The notes under the pieces: model-generated
The model's input: only the letters and a program-made list of their open reading frames with translations
Told to the model about the DNA's origin: nothing
Database searches by the model: none
DNA from: JAZLJD01 sp045617725
GTDB lineage: Bacteria; Bacillota; Clostridia; Lachnospirales; Lachnospiraceae
Assembly: GCA_045617725.1 (NCBI GenBank)
Contig: JAZLJD010000017.1
Coordinates: forward strand, 1 to 19,418
Direction: 5' to 3'
Length of the DNA stretch: 19,418 nucleotides
In this document: positions 1 through 7,430 of the stretch, one piece after another
Layout of the letters: each line of letters starts with the position of its first letter
Position numbering within the stretch: position 1 is the first letter of the stretch
Position numbers and translations under genes: made by a program

Positions 1-26
1 TGACAGAAACCCCCGTCCCCATTAGT

Positions 27-58
27 AAAAAATGGCTCGAGCGTATGCCCGAGCCATC
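27..58 (-). terminator. Rho-independent terminator after pnp
   Basis: On the minus strand, 21 bases after the pnp stop codon, ATGGCTCG (50-57) and CGAGCCAT (32-39) form a perfect 8-bp stem. The 10-base loop can add a further GC/GC pairing. A run of six T follows at once (27-32 read on the minus strand). This is a textbook intrinsic terminator and marks the end of the rpsO-pnp transcript. Confidence 0.92.
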
Positions 59-78
59 TGAAATCATTACTGCAATAT

Positions 79-2169
79 TTAGTTCTGTGCTACATCCTTC
101 ATGGAGAAGCCCATACGACCCATCTTGTCCTTACCGGTGCATACAACGGTAACCATATCACCTAAGGTAAGTACATCCTCTACGCGATCGATACGCTCCT
201 TGCAGATTTTGGAGATATGAACCATACCCTCCTTACCGGGAGCAAACTCGATGAACGCACCGAATTCCTTGATGGAAACGACCTTACCCTTGAAGATCTG
301 ACCTTCCTCGAAATCGGTTACGATAATCTGAATCATCTCAACAGCCTTGTTCATCATATCGCTATCGATACCGCATACGGAAACTCTGCCATCGTCCGTA
401 ATGTCAATCTTGACACCGGTACGGGCAACAATCTCATTGATAACCTTGCCCTGCTTTCCGATAACATCACCGATACGATCGGGATCGATGGTAATGGAGA
501 TAATCTTGGGAGCATAAGGTCCAACTTCGGGACGGGGCTCAGCGATAGCCTTCTTCATGCAGTTGTCCATGATGAAGAAACGAGCTTCACGGCAACGTGC
601 AATAGCACCCTCAACGATAGGTCTCGTAAGACCATGAATCTTAATATCCATCTGGATAGCGGTAATACCTTCGGTAGTACCGGTAACCTTAAAGTCCATA
701 TCACCGAAGAAGTCCTCAAGACCCTGAATATCGGTAAGAAGTACGAAATCGTCATCGGTTTCACCGGTAACAAGACCGCAGCTGATACCTGCAACCATAC
801 GCTTGATGGGAACACCTGCAGCCATCAGGGACATACAGGAAGCACAGGTAGATGCCATGGAGGTGGAGCCGTTACTTTCAAAGGTCTCGGATACCGCACG
901 GATTGCATACGGGAATTCCTCCTCGGAAGGAAGAACCGGAATAAGTGCTCTCTCTGCAAGTGCACCATGACCGATTTCTCTACGTCCGGGTCCTCTGGAA
1001 GGCTTGGTCTCGCCTACAGAGTAGGAAGGGAAGTTATAATGATGCATATATCTCTTGGCTACTTCGTTCTCATCCAAACCGTCAACCTTCTGCATCTCGG
1101 AAAGAGGTGCAAGGGTAACAACATCACAAATCTGAGTCTGTCCACGGGTAAACATGGAAGAACCATGAACGCGGGGAATGATATCAACCTCAGCTGCCAA
1201 AGGACGAATCTGGGTAATCTCACGACCGTCAGGACGCTTGTGATCCTTCAAAATCATCTTACGTACGGTCTTCTTCTCATACTGATAAACAGCCTCACCA
1301 AGAATTGCAAGCCATTCTTCATTCTCGGCAAAAGCCTCTGCAAGTTTCTCGGTAATAACTTTAATATTCTCTTCGCGGGTCTGCTTCTCGTCGGTGAATA
1401 CTGCAACCTCCATTTCCTCGGGAGTTACGATTGCTTTCATAGCCTCGAACATCTCGGCGGGAACTGCACAGCTGGTGTACTCATGTTTCTTTTTGCCGAC
1501 CTCAGCACAAATCTTATTGATAAAAGCAATGATTTCCTGATTTACACCATGTGCCAGATAGATAGCTTCGATCATCTTGGCTTCGGGAATTTCATTGGCA
1601 CCGGCCTCGATCATGATAACTTTCTCGGTTGTAGATGCTACGGTCAGGTTTAAGTCACCCTTCTTCCACTGCTCCTGGCTGGGGTTGATGATGAACTCAC
1701 CGTCAATCATGCCGACCTGGGTCATAGCGCAGGGACCGTCAAAAGGAATATCGGAAATGCAGGTCGCGATGGAAGCACCAAGCATACCTACGATTTCGGG
1801 ACGGCAGGCAGGATCAACACTCATTACCATACAGTTTAAGGTAACATCGTTACGATAGTCCTTCGGGAACAAAGGACGCATAGGGCGGTCGATTACACGG
1901 CTGGTAAGAATAGAATTCTCGGATGCCTTGCCCTCTCTCTTATTGAAGCCTCCCGGAATCTTACCTACGGAATAAAGCTTCTCCTCAAATTCAACGCTCA
2001 GAGGGAAGAAATCGATACCGTCTCTGGGCTTGTCGGATGCAGTTGCGGTACATAAAACAACTGTATCACCATAGTGCATGAATGCTGCACCATTGGCCTG
2101 TGCTGCTACTCTGCCGATATCTACGGTCAGGGTACGTCCGCCAATTTCCATACTGTAACTCTTGTACAT
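79..2169 (-). CDS. pnp: Polyribonucleotide nucleotidyltransferase (PNPase)
   Basis: PNPase is a trimeric 3'-5' phosphorolytic exoribonuclease that degrades mRNA and releases nucleoside diphosphates. The 696-residue length is normal. Visible in order are the first RNase PH-like domain (about 1-220), an all-helical linker, and the second catalytic RNase PH-like domain (about 310-545) with FTRGQTQ (340-346), GSTSMAS (434-440) and the metal-binding acidic set GDMD (489-492) and QMDIK (506-510). A KH domain with GKQG (571-574) and an S1 domain (about 622-692) follow. The ATG at 2169 has a good ribosome binding site (AAAGGAG) 6-7 bases upstream. It lies downstream of rpsO, as in many bacteria. A terminator separates the two genes and no clear promoter is seen between them, so expression probably depends on read-through from rpsO. 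The leader holds a long hairpin. Identity is secure. Confidence 0.98.
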   Translation of the reverse strand: MYKSYSMEIGGRTLTVDIGRVAAQANGAAFMHYGDTVVLCTATASDKPRDGIDFFPLSVEFEEKLYSVGKIPGGFNKREGKASENSILTSRVIDRPMRPLFPKDYRNDVTLNCMVMSVDPACRPEIVGMLGASIATCISDIPFDGPCAMTQVGMIDGEFIINPSQEQWKKGDLNLTVASTTEKVIMIEAGANEIPEAKMIEAIYLAHGVNQEIIAFINKICAEVGKKKHEYTSCAVPAEMFEAMKAIVTPEEMEVAVFTDEKQTREENIKVITEKLAEAFAENEEWLAILGEAVYQYEKKTVRKMILKDHKRPDGREITQIRPLAAEVDIIPRVHGSSMFTRGQTQICDVVTLAPLSEMQKVDGLDENEVAKRYMHHYNFPSYSVGETKPSRGPGRREIGHGALAERALIPVLPSEEEFPYAIRAVSETFESNGSTSMASTCASCMSLMAAGVPIKRMVAGISCGLVTGETDDDFVLLTDIQGLEDFFGDMDFKVTGTTEGITAIQMDIKIHGLTRPIVEGAIARCREARFFIMDNCMKKAIAEPRPEVGPYAPKIISITIDPDRIGDVIGKQGKVINEIVARTGVKIDITDDGRVSVCGIDSDMMNKAVEMIQIIVTDFEEGQIFKGKVVSIKEFGAFIEFAPGKEGMVHISKICKERIDRVEDVLTLGDMVTVVCTGKDKMGRMGFSMKDVAQN

Positions 2170-2191
2170 AATGGTCTCCTTTCATAAGTGA

Positions 2192-2259
2192 GGGAACAGC
2201 CGAAACTACTGATCAATCTACTGAAATAAGTAAACTCATCAGTGGTCTCGTTCGTTCCC
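2192..2259 (-). promoter_or_regulatory. Long imperfect hairpin in pnp leader
   Basis: Between the rpsO terminator and the pnp ribosome binding site the minus-strand RNA can fold into one long helix. GGGAAC (2254-2259) pairs with GTTCCC (2192-2197). After a 3x3 internal loop, CGAGAC (2245-2250) pairs with GTTTCG (2201-2206) with one G-U. After a single C-A mismatch, ACTGAT (2238-2243) pairs with ATCAGT (2208-2213). That gives about 18 pairs, capped by a loop of about 24 bases. E. coli pnp has a leader hairpin cut by RNase III and used for PNPase autoregulation; an equivalent role here is inference. Confidence 0.6.
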
Positions 2260-2274
2260 AATTTGAATACTTGT

Positions 2275-2301
2275 AAAAAAGGGCGGAATCGCTCCGCCCT
2301 T
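2275..2301 (-). terminator. Rho-independent terminator after rpsO
   Basis: AAGGGCGGA (2293-2301 read on the minus strand) and TCCGCCCTT (2279-2287) form a 9-bp GC-rich stem with a five-base loop, followed by a run of six T (2275-2280). It lies 12 bases after the rpsO stop codon. Because pnp has no evident promoter of its own, this terminator probably sets the rpsO:pnp transcript ratio rather than isolating the two genes. Confidence 0.93.
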
Positions 2302-2313
2302 CCATTACCTAAA

Positions 2314-2580
2314 TTATTTTCTAAGGCCGAGTTTCTCGATAAGAGCACGATATCTCTCGATATCAGTCTTCTTAAGGTAAGCAAGTAAGCCTTTTCTGTG
2401 ACCAACAAGCTGAGCAAGACCACGAGCGGAATGATGATCATTCTTGTTGTTCTTCATGTGCTCGGTAAGCTCGGTAATACGCTCGGTTAATACTGCGATC
2501 TGAACCTCAGGTGAACCGGTATCGCCTGCGCATCTTGCATACTCGTTGATAATAGCTGTCTTCTTCTCTTTGGAAATCAT
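2314..2580 (-). CDS. rpsO: 30S ribosomal protein S15
   Basis: S15 is a primary binding protein of the 16S rRNA central domain and helps form the 30S platform. The 88-residue product has the normal family length and the characteristic order: an N-terminal helix (MISKEKKTAII), the GDTGSPEVQIA segment, ITELTEHMKNNKNDHHSARGL, then the basic GHRKGLLAYLKK segment near the end. The ATG at 2580 is preceded by AAAGGAG at a good distance. It has its own promoter and a structured leader of about 90 bases, and is followed by a strong terminator and pnp. S15 represses its own mRNA in several bacteria through leader folds, so the leader structure here is a natural candidate for autoregulation. Confidence 0.98.
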   Translation of the reverse strand: MISKEKKTAIINEYARCAGDTGSPEVQIAVLTERITELTEHMKNNKNDHHSARGLAQLVGHRKGLLAYLKKTDIERYRALIEKLGLRK

Positions 2581-2606
2581 GTTCTTTCTCCTTTAAAAAT
2601 AGATTG

Positions 2607-2663
2607 TTGAGTTACCGACTACCGGGGATTGGTTGGAGTATCCGAATCCTAAGTAGTGGTCAA
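2607..2663 (-). promoter_or_regulatory. Structured rpsO 5' leader
   Basis: The minus-strand leader can form nested helices: TTGA (2660-2663) with TCAA (2607-2610), CC (2658-2659) with GG (2615-2616), ACTAC (2653-2657) with GTAGT (2618-2622), and GGATT (2645-2649) with AATCC (2626-2630), separated by small bulges. The fold ends 26 bases before the rpsO start codon. A competing pairing, GAGTAT upstream with ATACTC, is also possible. S15 autoregulation through leader RNA is established in several bacteria; that this fold is an S15 target is inference. Confidence 0.5.
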
Positions 2664-2677
2664 AGTCATACTCATGT

Positions 2678-2706
2678 AGTGTATCACAAGGTTTCCGTTA
2701 TGTAAA
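2678..2706 (-). promoter_or_regulatory. Promoter for rpsO
   Basis: On the minus strand, TTTACA (2701-2706) is followed by a 17-bp spacer and TACACT (2678-2683), both one or two bases from the sigma-A consensus. The predicted start near 2670 gives a leader of about 90 bases. The element lies just downstream of the GT-like membrane protein gene, so rpsO need not depend on the upstream operon. Confidence 0.7.
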
Positions 2707-2730
2707 CACCATTTTTATTTTTTTGAAAGT

Positions 2731-4845
2731 CTAGTCACAGGACTCAAAAAGGAATCTTCCGGCCGTACCATATTGATACTTCCTTACCGACATCCGGGCA
2801 TCTTCCTGAATCGTTCCTTCCGCGCCCACGGTCTGACGAATGATATAGCTTCCGTCATCCATCTGTATTGCATACCATTCGCAATATTTCGGTTCGCAGA
2901 CCGGCTTCACATGCACCGCACAGGAACCGCTCTCAACGTCCGAATCCCGGGCGAGGCACCGCTCTTCCTCTACATAGAACATAACCGCCCCTGTTTCCGA
3001 CACATCTGCATACACCTTCGTGCCTTCCTCTCCTAAGGAAATCTCCTCCTCCGTAAACATATACGCAAGCTCCGGACTTCCTGCCGGCCGGATGTAGTAA
3101 TTGCCTTTCTTTAGTTCCGTGACAGTTTCCGTGATTCGGATATATTCCTCCAGGCTGCCTATATAGCTTCTTTCCGCCATCGCATGCATGGGTACCATAA
3201 GCATCCCCGTCAGTGCCAAAAACAAACCTGCCGTGATGGTTGTCTTTTTCGGAATCCTAAGGTGCCCATCCGCCTTCCACTGTGCACGCAGTGTTCCGAT
3301 GTATTGCATAAGGTACTCAAATCCCCGTGCCATAAGCGGCAAAAGAAAAATCACATATACATAGGTGTATTGGCTTTTGGCCTCCCAGAATATATGGAAT
3401 AAAGCGCCGCCGATTGTGATAATCATAAGCAGGAGTGAGGCATAATTCTTATCCGCAGAGCCCCACCTACCATAGCAAAAAGCCAGCAGGCCAAGGAGCA
3501 AAAACAGGATTCCACCGTTCATATACCCGGTAAACCGGCGAGCATTCCTCTCATCGTTATAAAAGGAAGGAACCGGACCGACATCCCGGCGACCATGCAG
3601 CTGTGTTCTTGAAACCCAGAGGCTTTCATAAGACGTATCGCACCACTGCGATACCTGTTTTTGATACATCTGTTTGATGAATGCTTTCGGATCATTTTTA
3701 TATTCCCGAAGCTGAATCATAAGATCCTCTTTGTTCTTTTCCGCCTGTATGTCCCCGTCATAGCCGCTTTCATTAAACGAATCCCAGTTATAGGAGTCCC
3801 ACCAGCCCGGTGCAATAGTGCTGGTATCCGGCGAAAGTCCCATGACCAAAAAGGACCACGCGGAAAGCCCGCCGCCTTTCTCCAACACTCCCTGCTTTTC
3901 AAGGAGAAATTTGGCCGGTTTTGTGCCGATTAAGGTGACTGCAATAAACAGTACCGTTACAAAAAGAAGCTTCCCCTTTTCCTTCGAGGAAAGCATCGTC
4001 ATGAAAAGATACAGGGAGACAGCAATGCCGAAAATTAAGAAATTCTCTTTTGCAAATATGGCCATCCAAAGTATGAATGCCGAAACGCCTGCCATCCACC
4101 ACTTCTTTTCTTTTGCGAAGCGAATTGCAAAGAGTACCGAAAGGCCGCCCAAAAACATGCCGGGAAGCGTTCCGTAAACAAAGGTCGAATAAAGGGGCAA
4201 CAGCGGGAACAGTACGGCAAAAAAGGCTATTAACAGCCTGAGTACCCGGCCGCATCCTATTTCCCGTGCAATCGCAGTCAAAAGATATACGATTCCCGCC
4301 GTAAAAACAGTGTTCAGGTAATAGAAAAAGTGAAATGTGACGCCCGGAAACAGCTTAAGGAATAAGGCTTCGTATAACACAAGGCCTATCTGATTTGTAT
4401 TTTGGTAGATGTAGCCGCCTTTTTGAAAGGATGCATAATTCCCTTCTATAAGGCCGGTGGCATCACGCAGGCAGTACTCCTGATCCGCTATCGGCATAGT
4501 ATCCGCAAAAGTAACCCAAAGTACGCCTTCCGCAAGCACTATGGTAACAAGAGCCGCCAGCAAGCCGTAAAACACCCCTGTGTGTTTATTAAGGTATGAC
4601 TCCCAGCGGTCAAACAGTCCCGTACCTTTAAGCAGGATGATTCCTGCCAGCATCAATATAACGGTAAGTACTCCGCCCCATATGTTTTCCGGGAAAAAGA
4701 GTACCTTCTCCTTCTCGGTCACATGGCAGGTCACCGTCAGCTTCGCAATAAAAAACACATATACAAATATGAAAAAAAGCAACAGGACTACACCTGTTCC
4801 AAAATGAAACAAACGCATATTCCTGTTGCTTTTCGAATTCTTCAT
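2731..4845 (-). CDS. Polytopic GT-C-like membrane protein, probable glycosyltransferase
   Basis: This 704-residue protein starts with a hydrophobic segment (about 13-33), has further membrane spans (about 55-72, 92-112 and many up to about residue 560) and ends in a soluble domain of about 150 residues. After the third span, an acidic/aromatic extracytoplasmic stretch (DQEYCLRDATGLIEG at 121-135, then YIYQNTNQIG at 145-154) resembles the first loop of GT-C/GT39-type enzymes, which use lipid-linked sugars outside the membrane. Donor and acceptor cannot be read from the sequence. The ATG at 4845 is preceded by AAGGAA. It follows the phosphate transporter gene by 22 bp, so they are probably co-transcribed. 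Its place between ribF and rpsO is not the usual one. A general polytopic membrane protein of unknown function remains possible. Confidence 0.7.
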   Translation of the reverse strand: MKNSKSNRNMRLFHFGTGVVLLLFFIFVYVFFIAKLTVTCHVTEKEKVLFFPENIWGGVLTVILMLAGIILLKGTGLFDRWESYLNKHTGVFYGLLAALVTIVLAEGVLWVTFADTMPIADQEYCLRDATGLIEGNYASFQKGGYIYQNTNQIGLVLYEALFLKLFPGVTFHFFYYLNTVFTAGIVYLLTAIAREIGCGRVLRLLIAFFAVLFPLLPLYSTFVYGTLPGMFLGGLSVLFAIRFAKEKKWWMAGVSAFILWMAIFAKENFLIFGIAVSLYLFMTMLSSKEKGKLLFVTVLFIAVTLIGTKPAKFLLEKQGVLEKGGGLSAWSFLVMGLSPDTSTIAPGWWDSYNWDSFNESGYDGDIQAEKNKEDLMIQLREYKNDPKAFIKQMYQKQVSQWCDTSYESLWVSRTQLHGRRDVGPVPSFYNDERNARRFTGYMNGGILFLLLGLLAFCYGRWGSADKNYASLLLMIITIGGALFHIFWEAKSQYTYVYVIFLLPLMARGFEYLMQYIGTLRAQWKADGHLRIPKKTTITAGLFLALTGMLMVPMHAMAERSYIGSLEEYIRITETVTELKKGNYYIRPAGSPELAYMFTEEEISLGEEGTKVYADVSETGAVMFYVEEERCLARDSDVESGSCAVHVKPVCEPKYCEWYAIQMDDGSYIIRQTVGAEGTIQEDARMSVRKYQYGTAGRFLFESCD

Positions 4846-4867
4846 GAATTAAGTTCCTTACTTATGA

Positions 4868-6520
4868 TTATTCCTCTTCTTCATTCGGAGGGGCAATTAC
4901 GCTGTAAGCAATATTGGTTGCATGGTCGCCGATACGTTCCAAACCGGAAATGACATCGGAGAAAATCATTCCGGCCTCGGGCGTACACTCGTTGCGGGTC
5001 AGTCGGTTTACATGAGCTCTCTGAAGCTGGCGCTCCATGATATCAATCTCCTTCTCCAGTGTATTGACAGTCGGCATGTACTCCTCTTTTCCTTCTGCGA
5101 ACATACCGATTGCGTAATGCAGTACCTGGTCAACCTTCTCCAGCATATGTCCGAGTTCCGACTGTGCTTCCTTTGAGAAAACCACACCGGTGTCCTTACG
5201 TTGCAGCGCTGCTTCCGCAAAGTTCTCCGCATGATCGCCGATACGCTCTACGTCGTTTACAACATGGAACAGGGCGCCCAGTTTTCTTTTGTCCTCAAGG
5301 GGCAGGGTGCTCTGATTTATTTTTACCATGTAATTGGTAATTGCATGACTCAGATAATCGATGTTCTTCTCAACCTCGAATACCTCATCGATATCGTCCT
5401 GATCGAGGGTAATCAAAGCATTCATGGAACGGTCCAGATTCTCGCTTGCCAGGTAAGCCATACGTTCAATTTCCTTCATGGCACCGATCAAAGCGGTTGC
5501 GGGGTTAAAGATGGCCTTGTCGCCGATATACTGCAATCTGAAATTATCACGGTAGTTAACCTTCTTGTCATGACCGGGAATAACCAGAATAGCGGCCTTA
5601 ACCAGGAATTTCGTGAACGGCAGGAGCACGATAACCTGTGCCACCTTCATAAGCGTATGGGCATTGGCGATGTAACGGCCGGGCTCCCCACCGCTTAATT
5701 TCATGATGGCATCCCCGATGGGCTCGAGCGCAAAAGCGTAAGTAATGCACATCAGAATCGTACCTGTTACGTTAAAGAGGAAATGAATCATCGCCGCACG
5801 CTTGGCGTCCTTCTTACCGGATAAGGAAGCAAGAAGTGCACTGGTGCAGGCACCGATATTACAGCCTAAAATAATGAAGAGGCAAACTCGCAGGTCAATC
5901 ATGTTCTGCTCGGCCATAAGTACCAGGATGGAAACCGTTACCGAAGAGGACTGCACGATTGCCGTAATCAGGGTGCCAATAAGAATCGCGAGCCACCACT
6001 TATCTGTGGTCAGGGAAGAAAGAATGCTGCGAACACTTTCACTTTCCTTAAGTCCTTCCATGGAAGAACTCATCAGATTCAAGCCCAAAAACAGGATACC
6101 AAAGCCTAAGATAATTTCACCGATCTTAACGCAGATCGGATACTTTTTAACGAACAGAACCAATATGACACCCAGTAGCAGAATAATGGATGCATAATCG
6201 GAAATTTTCAAAGAAACGAGCTGGGAAGTAACCGTGGTACCGATATTGGCACCTAAGATAACGCCGGCCGCCTGATAAAGATTCATAAGACCGGAGTTTA
6301 CAAAACTGACAACCATAACCGTACATGCGGAAGAGGATTGTACAAGACCTGTAAATACGATACCGACGAACATGCCGGTAATTTTGTTTTTCGTGAAGAA
6401 TTCAAGGATTGAACGCAGGCGCGCACCGGCCGCCTTCTCAATACCTTCGCTCATTAGTGTCATTCCGTACAGGAACAGACCTAAGCCACCACACAAACTA
6501 AGAATTGTCACCAGATTCAT
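4868..6520 (-). CDS. Na+/phosphate cotransporter with C-terminal PhoU domain
   Basis: This 550-residue protein belongs to the NptA/YjbB type of Na/Pi cotransporters, which couple phosphate movement to the sodium gradient. The membrane part (about 1-315) contains the two inverted-repeat signatures: QSSS at 61-64 followed by GANIGTT (90-96), and QSSS at 190-193 followed by GCNIGAC (219-225). The cytoplasmic part (about 340-540) is a PhoU-like helical domain with two metal-binding repeats, ERIGDHAEN (425-433) and ERIGDHATN (528-536). The tail is acidic (NEEEE). The ATG at 6520 has GAGG as ribosome binding site, but that site lies in the 3' arm of a 16-bp helix, which suggests translational control. 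The gene follows ribF after 75 bp and precedes the GT-like gene by 22 bp. Confidence 0.92.
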   Translation of the reverse strand: MNLVTILSLCGGLGLFLYGMTLMSEGIEKAAGARLRSILEFFTKNKITGMFVGIVFTGLVQSSSACTVMVVSFVNSGLMNLYQAAGVILGANIGTTVTSQLVSLKISDYASIILLLGVILVLFVKKYPICVKIGEIILGFGILFLGLNLMSSSMEGLKESESVRSILSSLTTDKWWLAILIGTLITAIVQSSSVTVSILVLMAEQNMIDLRVCLFIILGCNIGACTSALLASLSGKKDAKRAAMIHFLFNVTGTILMCITYAFALEPIGDAIMKLSGGEPGRYIANAHTLMKVAQVIVLLPFTKFLVKAAILVIPGHDKKVNYRDNFRLQYIGDKAIFNPATALIGAMKEIERMAYLASENLDRSMNALITLDQDDIDEVFEVEKNIDYLSHAITNYMVKINQSTLPLEDKRKLGALFHVVNDVERIGDHAENFAEAALQRKDTGVVFSKEAQSELGHMLEKVDQVLHYAIGMFAEGKEEYMPTVNTLEKEIDIMERQLQRAHVNRLTRNECTPEAGMIFSDVISGLERIGDHATNIAYSVIAPPNEEEE

Positions 6521-6585
6521 TCTTCTACCTCACAATCGAACATTCACCAATTGATATTTTATCTTCCGCACTGTGAAGTAGAAAA
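6521..6585 (-). promoter_or_regulatory. Hairpin sequestering the transporter ribosome binding site
   Basis: In the minus-strand RNA, TTTTCTACTTCACAGT (6570-6585) pairs along all 16 bases with ATTGTGAGGTAGAAGA (6521-6536), using three G-U pairs; the loop is 33 bases (6537-6569). The 3' arm contains the GAGG ribosome binding site, and the transporter ATG follows directly after the helix. The G-U pairs become mismatches on the opposite strand, which favours an RNA role on this strand. The loop can form a small GATA-AAA-TATC hairpin. It also holds an ATG opening an 8-codon reading frame (6517-6543) whose TGA overlaps the transporter ATG. Confidence 0.7.
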
Positions 6586-6595
6586 TATAAATAAT

Positions 6596-7426
6596 TTACA
6601 AAATCCTATCGATTTTGCATAAAAATGAAAGCAGAATGTCCTTACCGTACAGTTTTTCGTCAAATTCGCCAAAAAACACGGTCAGTGAATGTTCATTTTG
6701 ACTAACGCGAATCTTCGTTTCATATACTGTTCCATCGGGAAGTGTGGCACAGCCTTTGTAAAGCCCGCTTGCCGGAAGCAGTTTGTCTTTGTCCGGCAGG
6801 AAAGGAAGGCACTTCCGTCCGTTCTCCATTCCGAACCGCATCGGCGAAAAAGGACCTCCCCATACGGAATAAGGTTTTCCAAGGAGCTCCGATGCCTTTA
6901 AAACATCGCCCTCGTCTATAAGGGTCCGGACGCGAGTCGATGACACGGCATCCCCATACAGCATACGCTTCTCCACAATCTCAACTTCATACGGATACAG
7001 GGCACTCATACGGCGAAGCAGCATATGATTTCCGGCTCCGTTTTTTCCGAAAGAGACATCATCCCCTGCAAATATGCAGGCCGCATTCATGCGTTTCACA
7101 AGATACTCCCGAAGGAAATCCTCCGGAGAAATGGCTGCCGTCTCCTTATTAAGAGGAAATTCCACCAGATAATCAAAGCCCATCTCTTCAAACAACCTGC
7201 GCTTCTCTTCCCTTGTGGACAGCTCATACACCTTCTCCTTGGAAAAAAAGGCAAGCGGTGAAGGCGAAAACGTAAACACGAGTGACTTATAGCCGTATTT
7301 CCTTGCACTTTCCAAAACCTGTTCCAAAAGATACCGGTGTCCCACATGAATTCCGTCAAACTTGCCGAACGCCACCGCGGTCTTCTCTTCTATGTGAAAT
7401 TGTGTGGTATCCTGAATTATTTCCAT
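6596..7426 (-). CDS. ribF: RibF-type FAD synthetase with degenerate riboflavin kinase domain
   Basis: Bifunctional RibF phosphorylates riboflavin to FMN and adenylylates FMN to FAD. The N-terminal adenylyltransferase half looks intact, with GKFDGIHVGH (21-30), a complete HxGH, and SSTRVR (162-167). The C-terminal half (about 184-276) still has recognisable pieces, LLPASGLYKG (216-225) and LYGKDI (259-264), but the invariant kinase segment around GxPTAN is replaced by unrelated residues (about 198-212). The usual catalytic Glu before LYG is not evident, and the protein stops about 25-30 residues short of a normal 305-315. It probably retains FAD synthetase activity without making FMN. The ATG at 7426 lies 4 bases after the truB stop, with GGAG within the end of truB. 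No frameshift restores the missing motif. Confidence 0.85.
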   Translation of the reverse strand: MEIIQDTTQFHIEEKTAVAFGKFDGIHVGHRYLLEQVLESARKYGYKSLVFTFSPSPLAFFSKEKVYELSTREEKRRLFEEMGFDYLVEFPLNKETAAISPEDFLREYLVKRMNAACIFAGDDVSFGKNGAGNHMLLRRMSALYPYEVEIVEKRMLYGDAVSSTRVRTLIDEGDVLKASELLGKPYSVWGGPFSPMRFGMENGRKCLPFLPDKDKLLPASGLYKGCATLPDGTVYETKIRVSQNEHSLTVFFGEFDEKLYGKDILLSFLCKIDRIL

Positions 7427-7430
7427 CCCA

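Noticed and set aside
217..1653. Long plus-strand open frame (478 codons) opposite pnp
   Set aside because: It is an exact antisense shadow of the conserved pnp gene, has no ribosome binding site or recognisable domain, and owes its length to the codon bias of pnp.
2716..2746. Possible terminator after the GT-like gene
   Set aside because: Only a 4-5 bp AGTC/GACT stem, followed by A residues rather than a T run on the transcribed strand.
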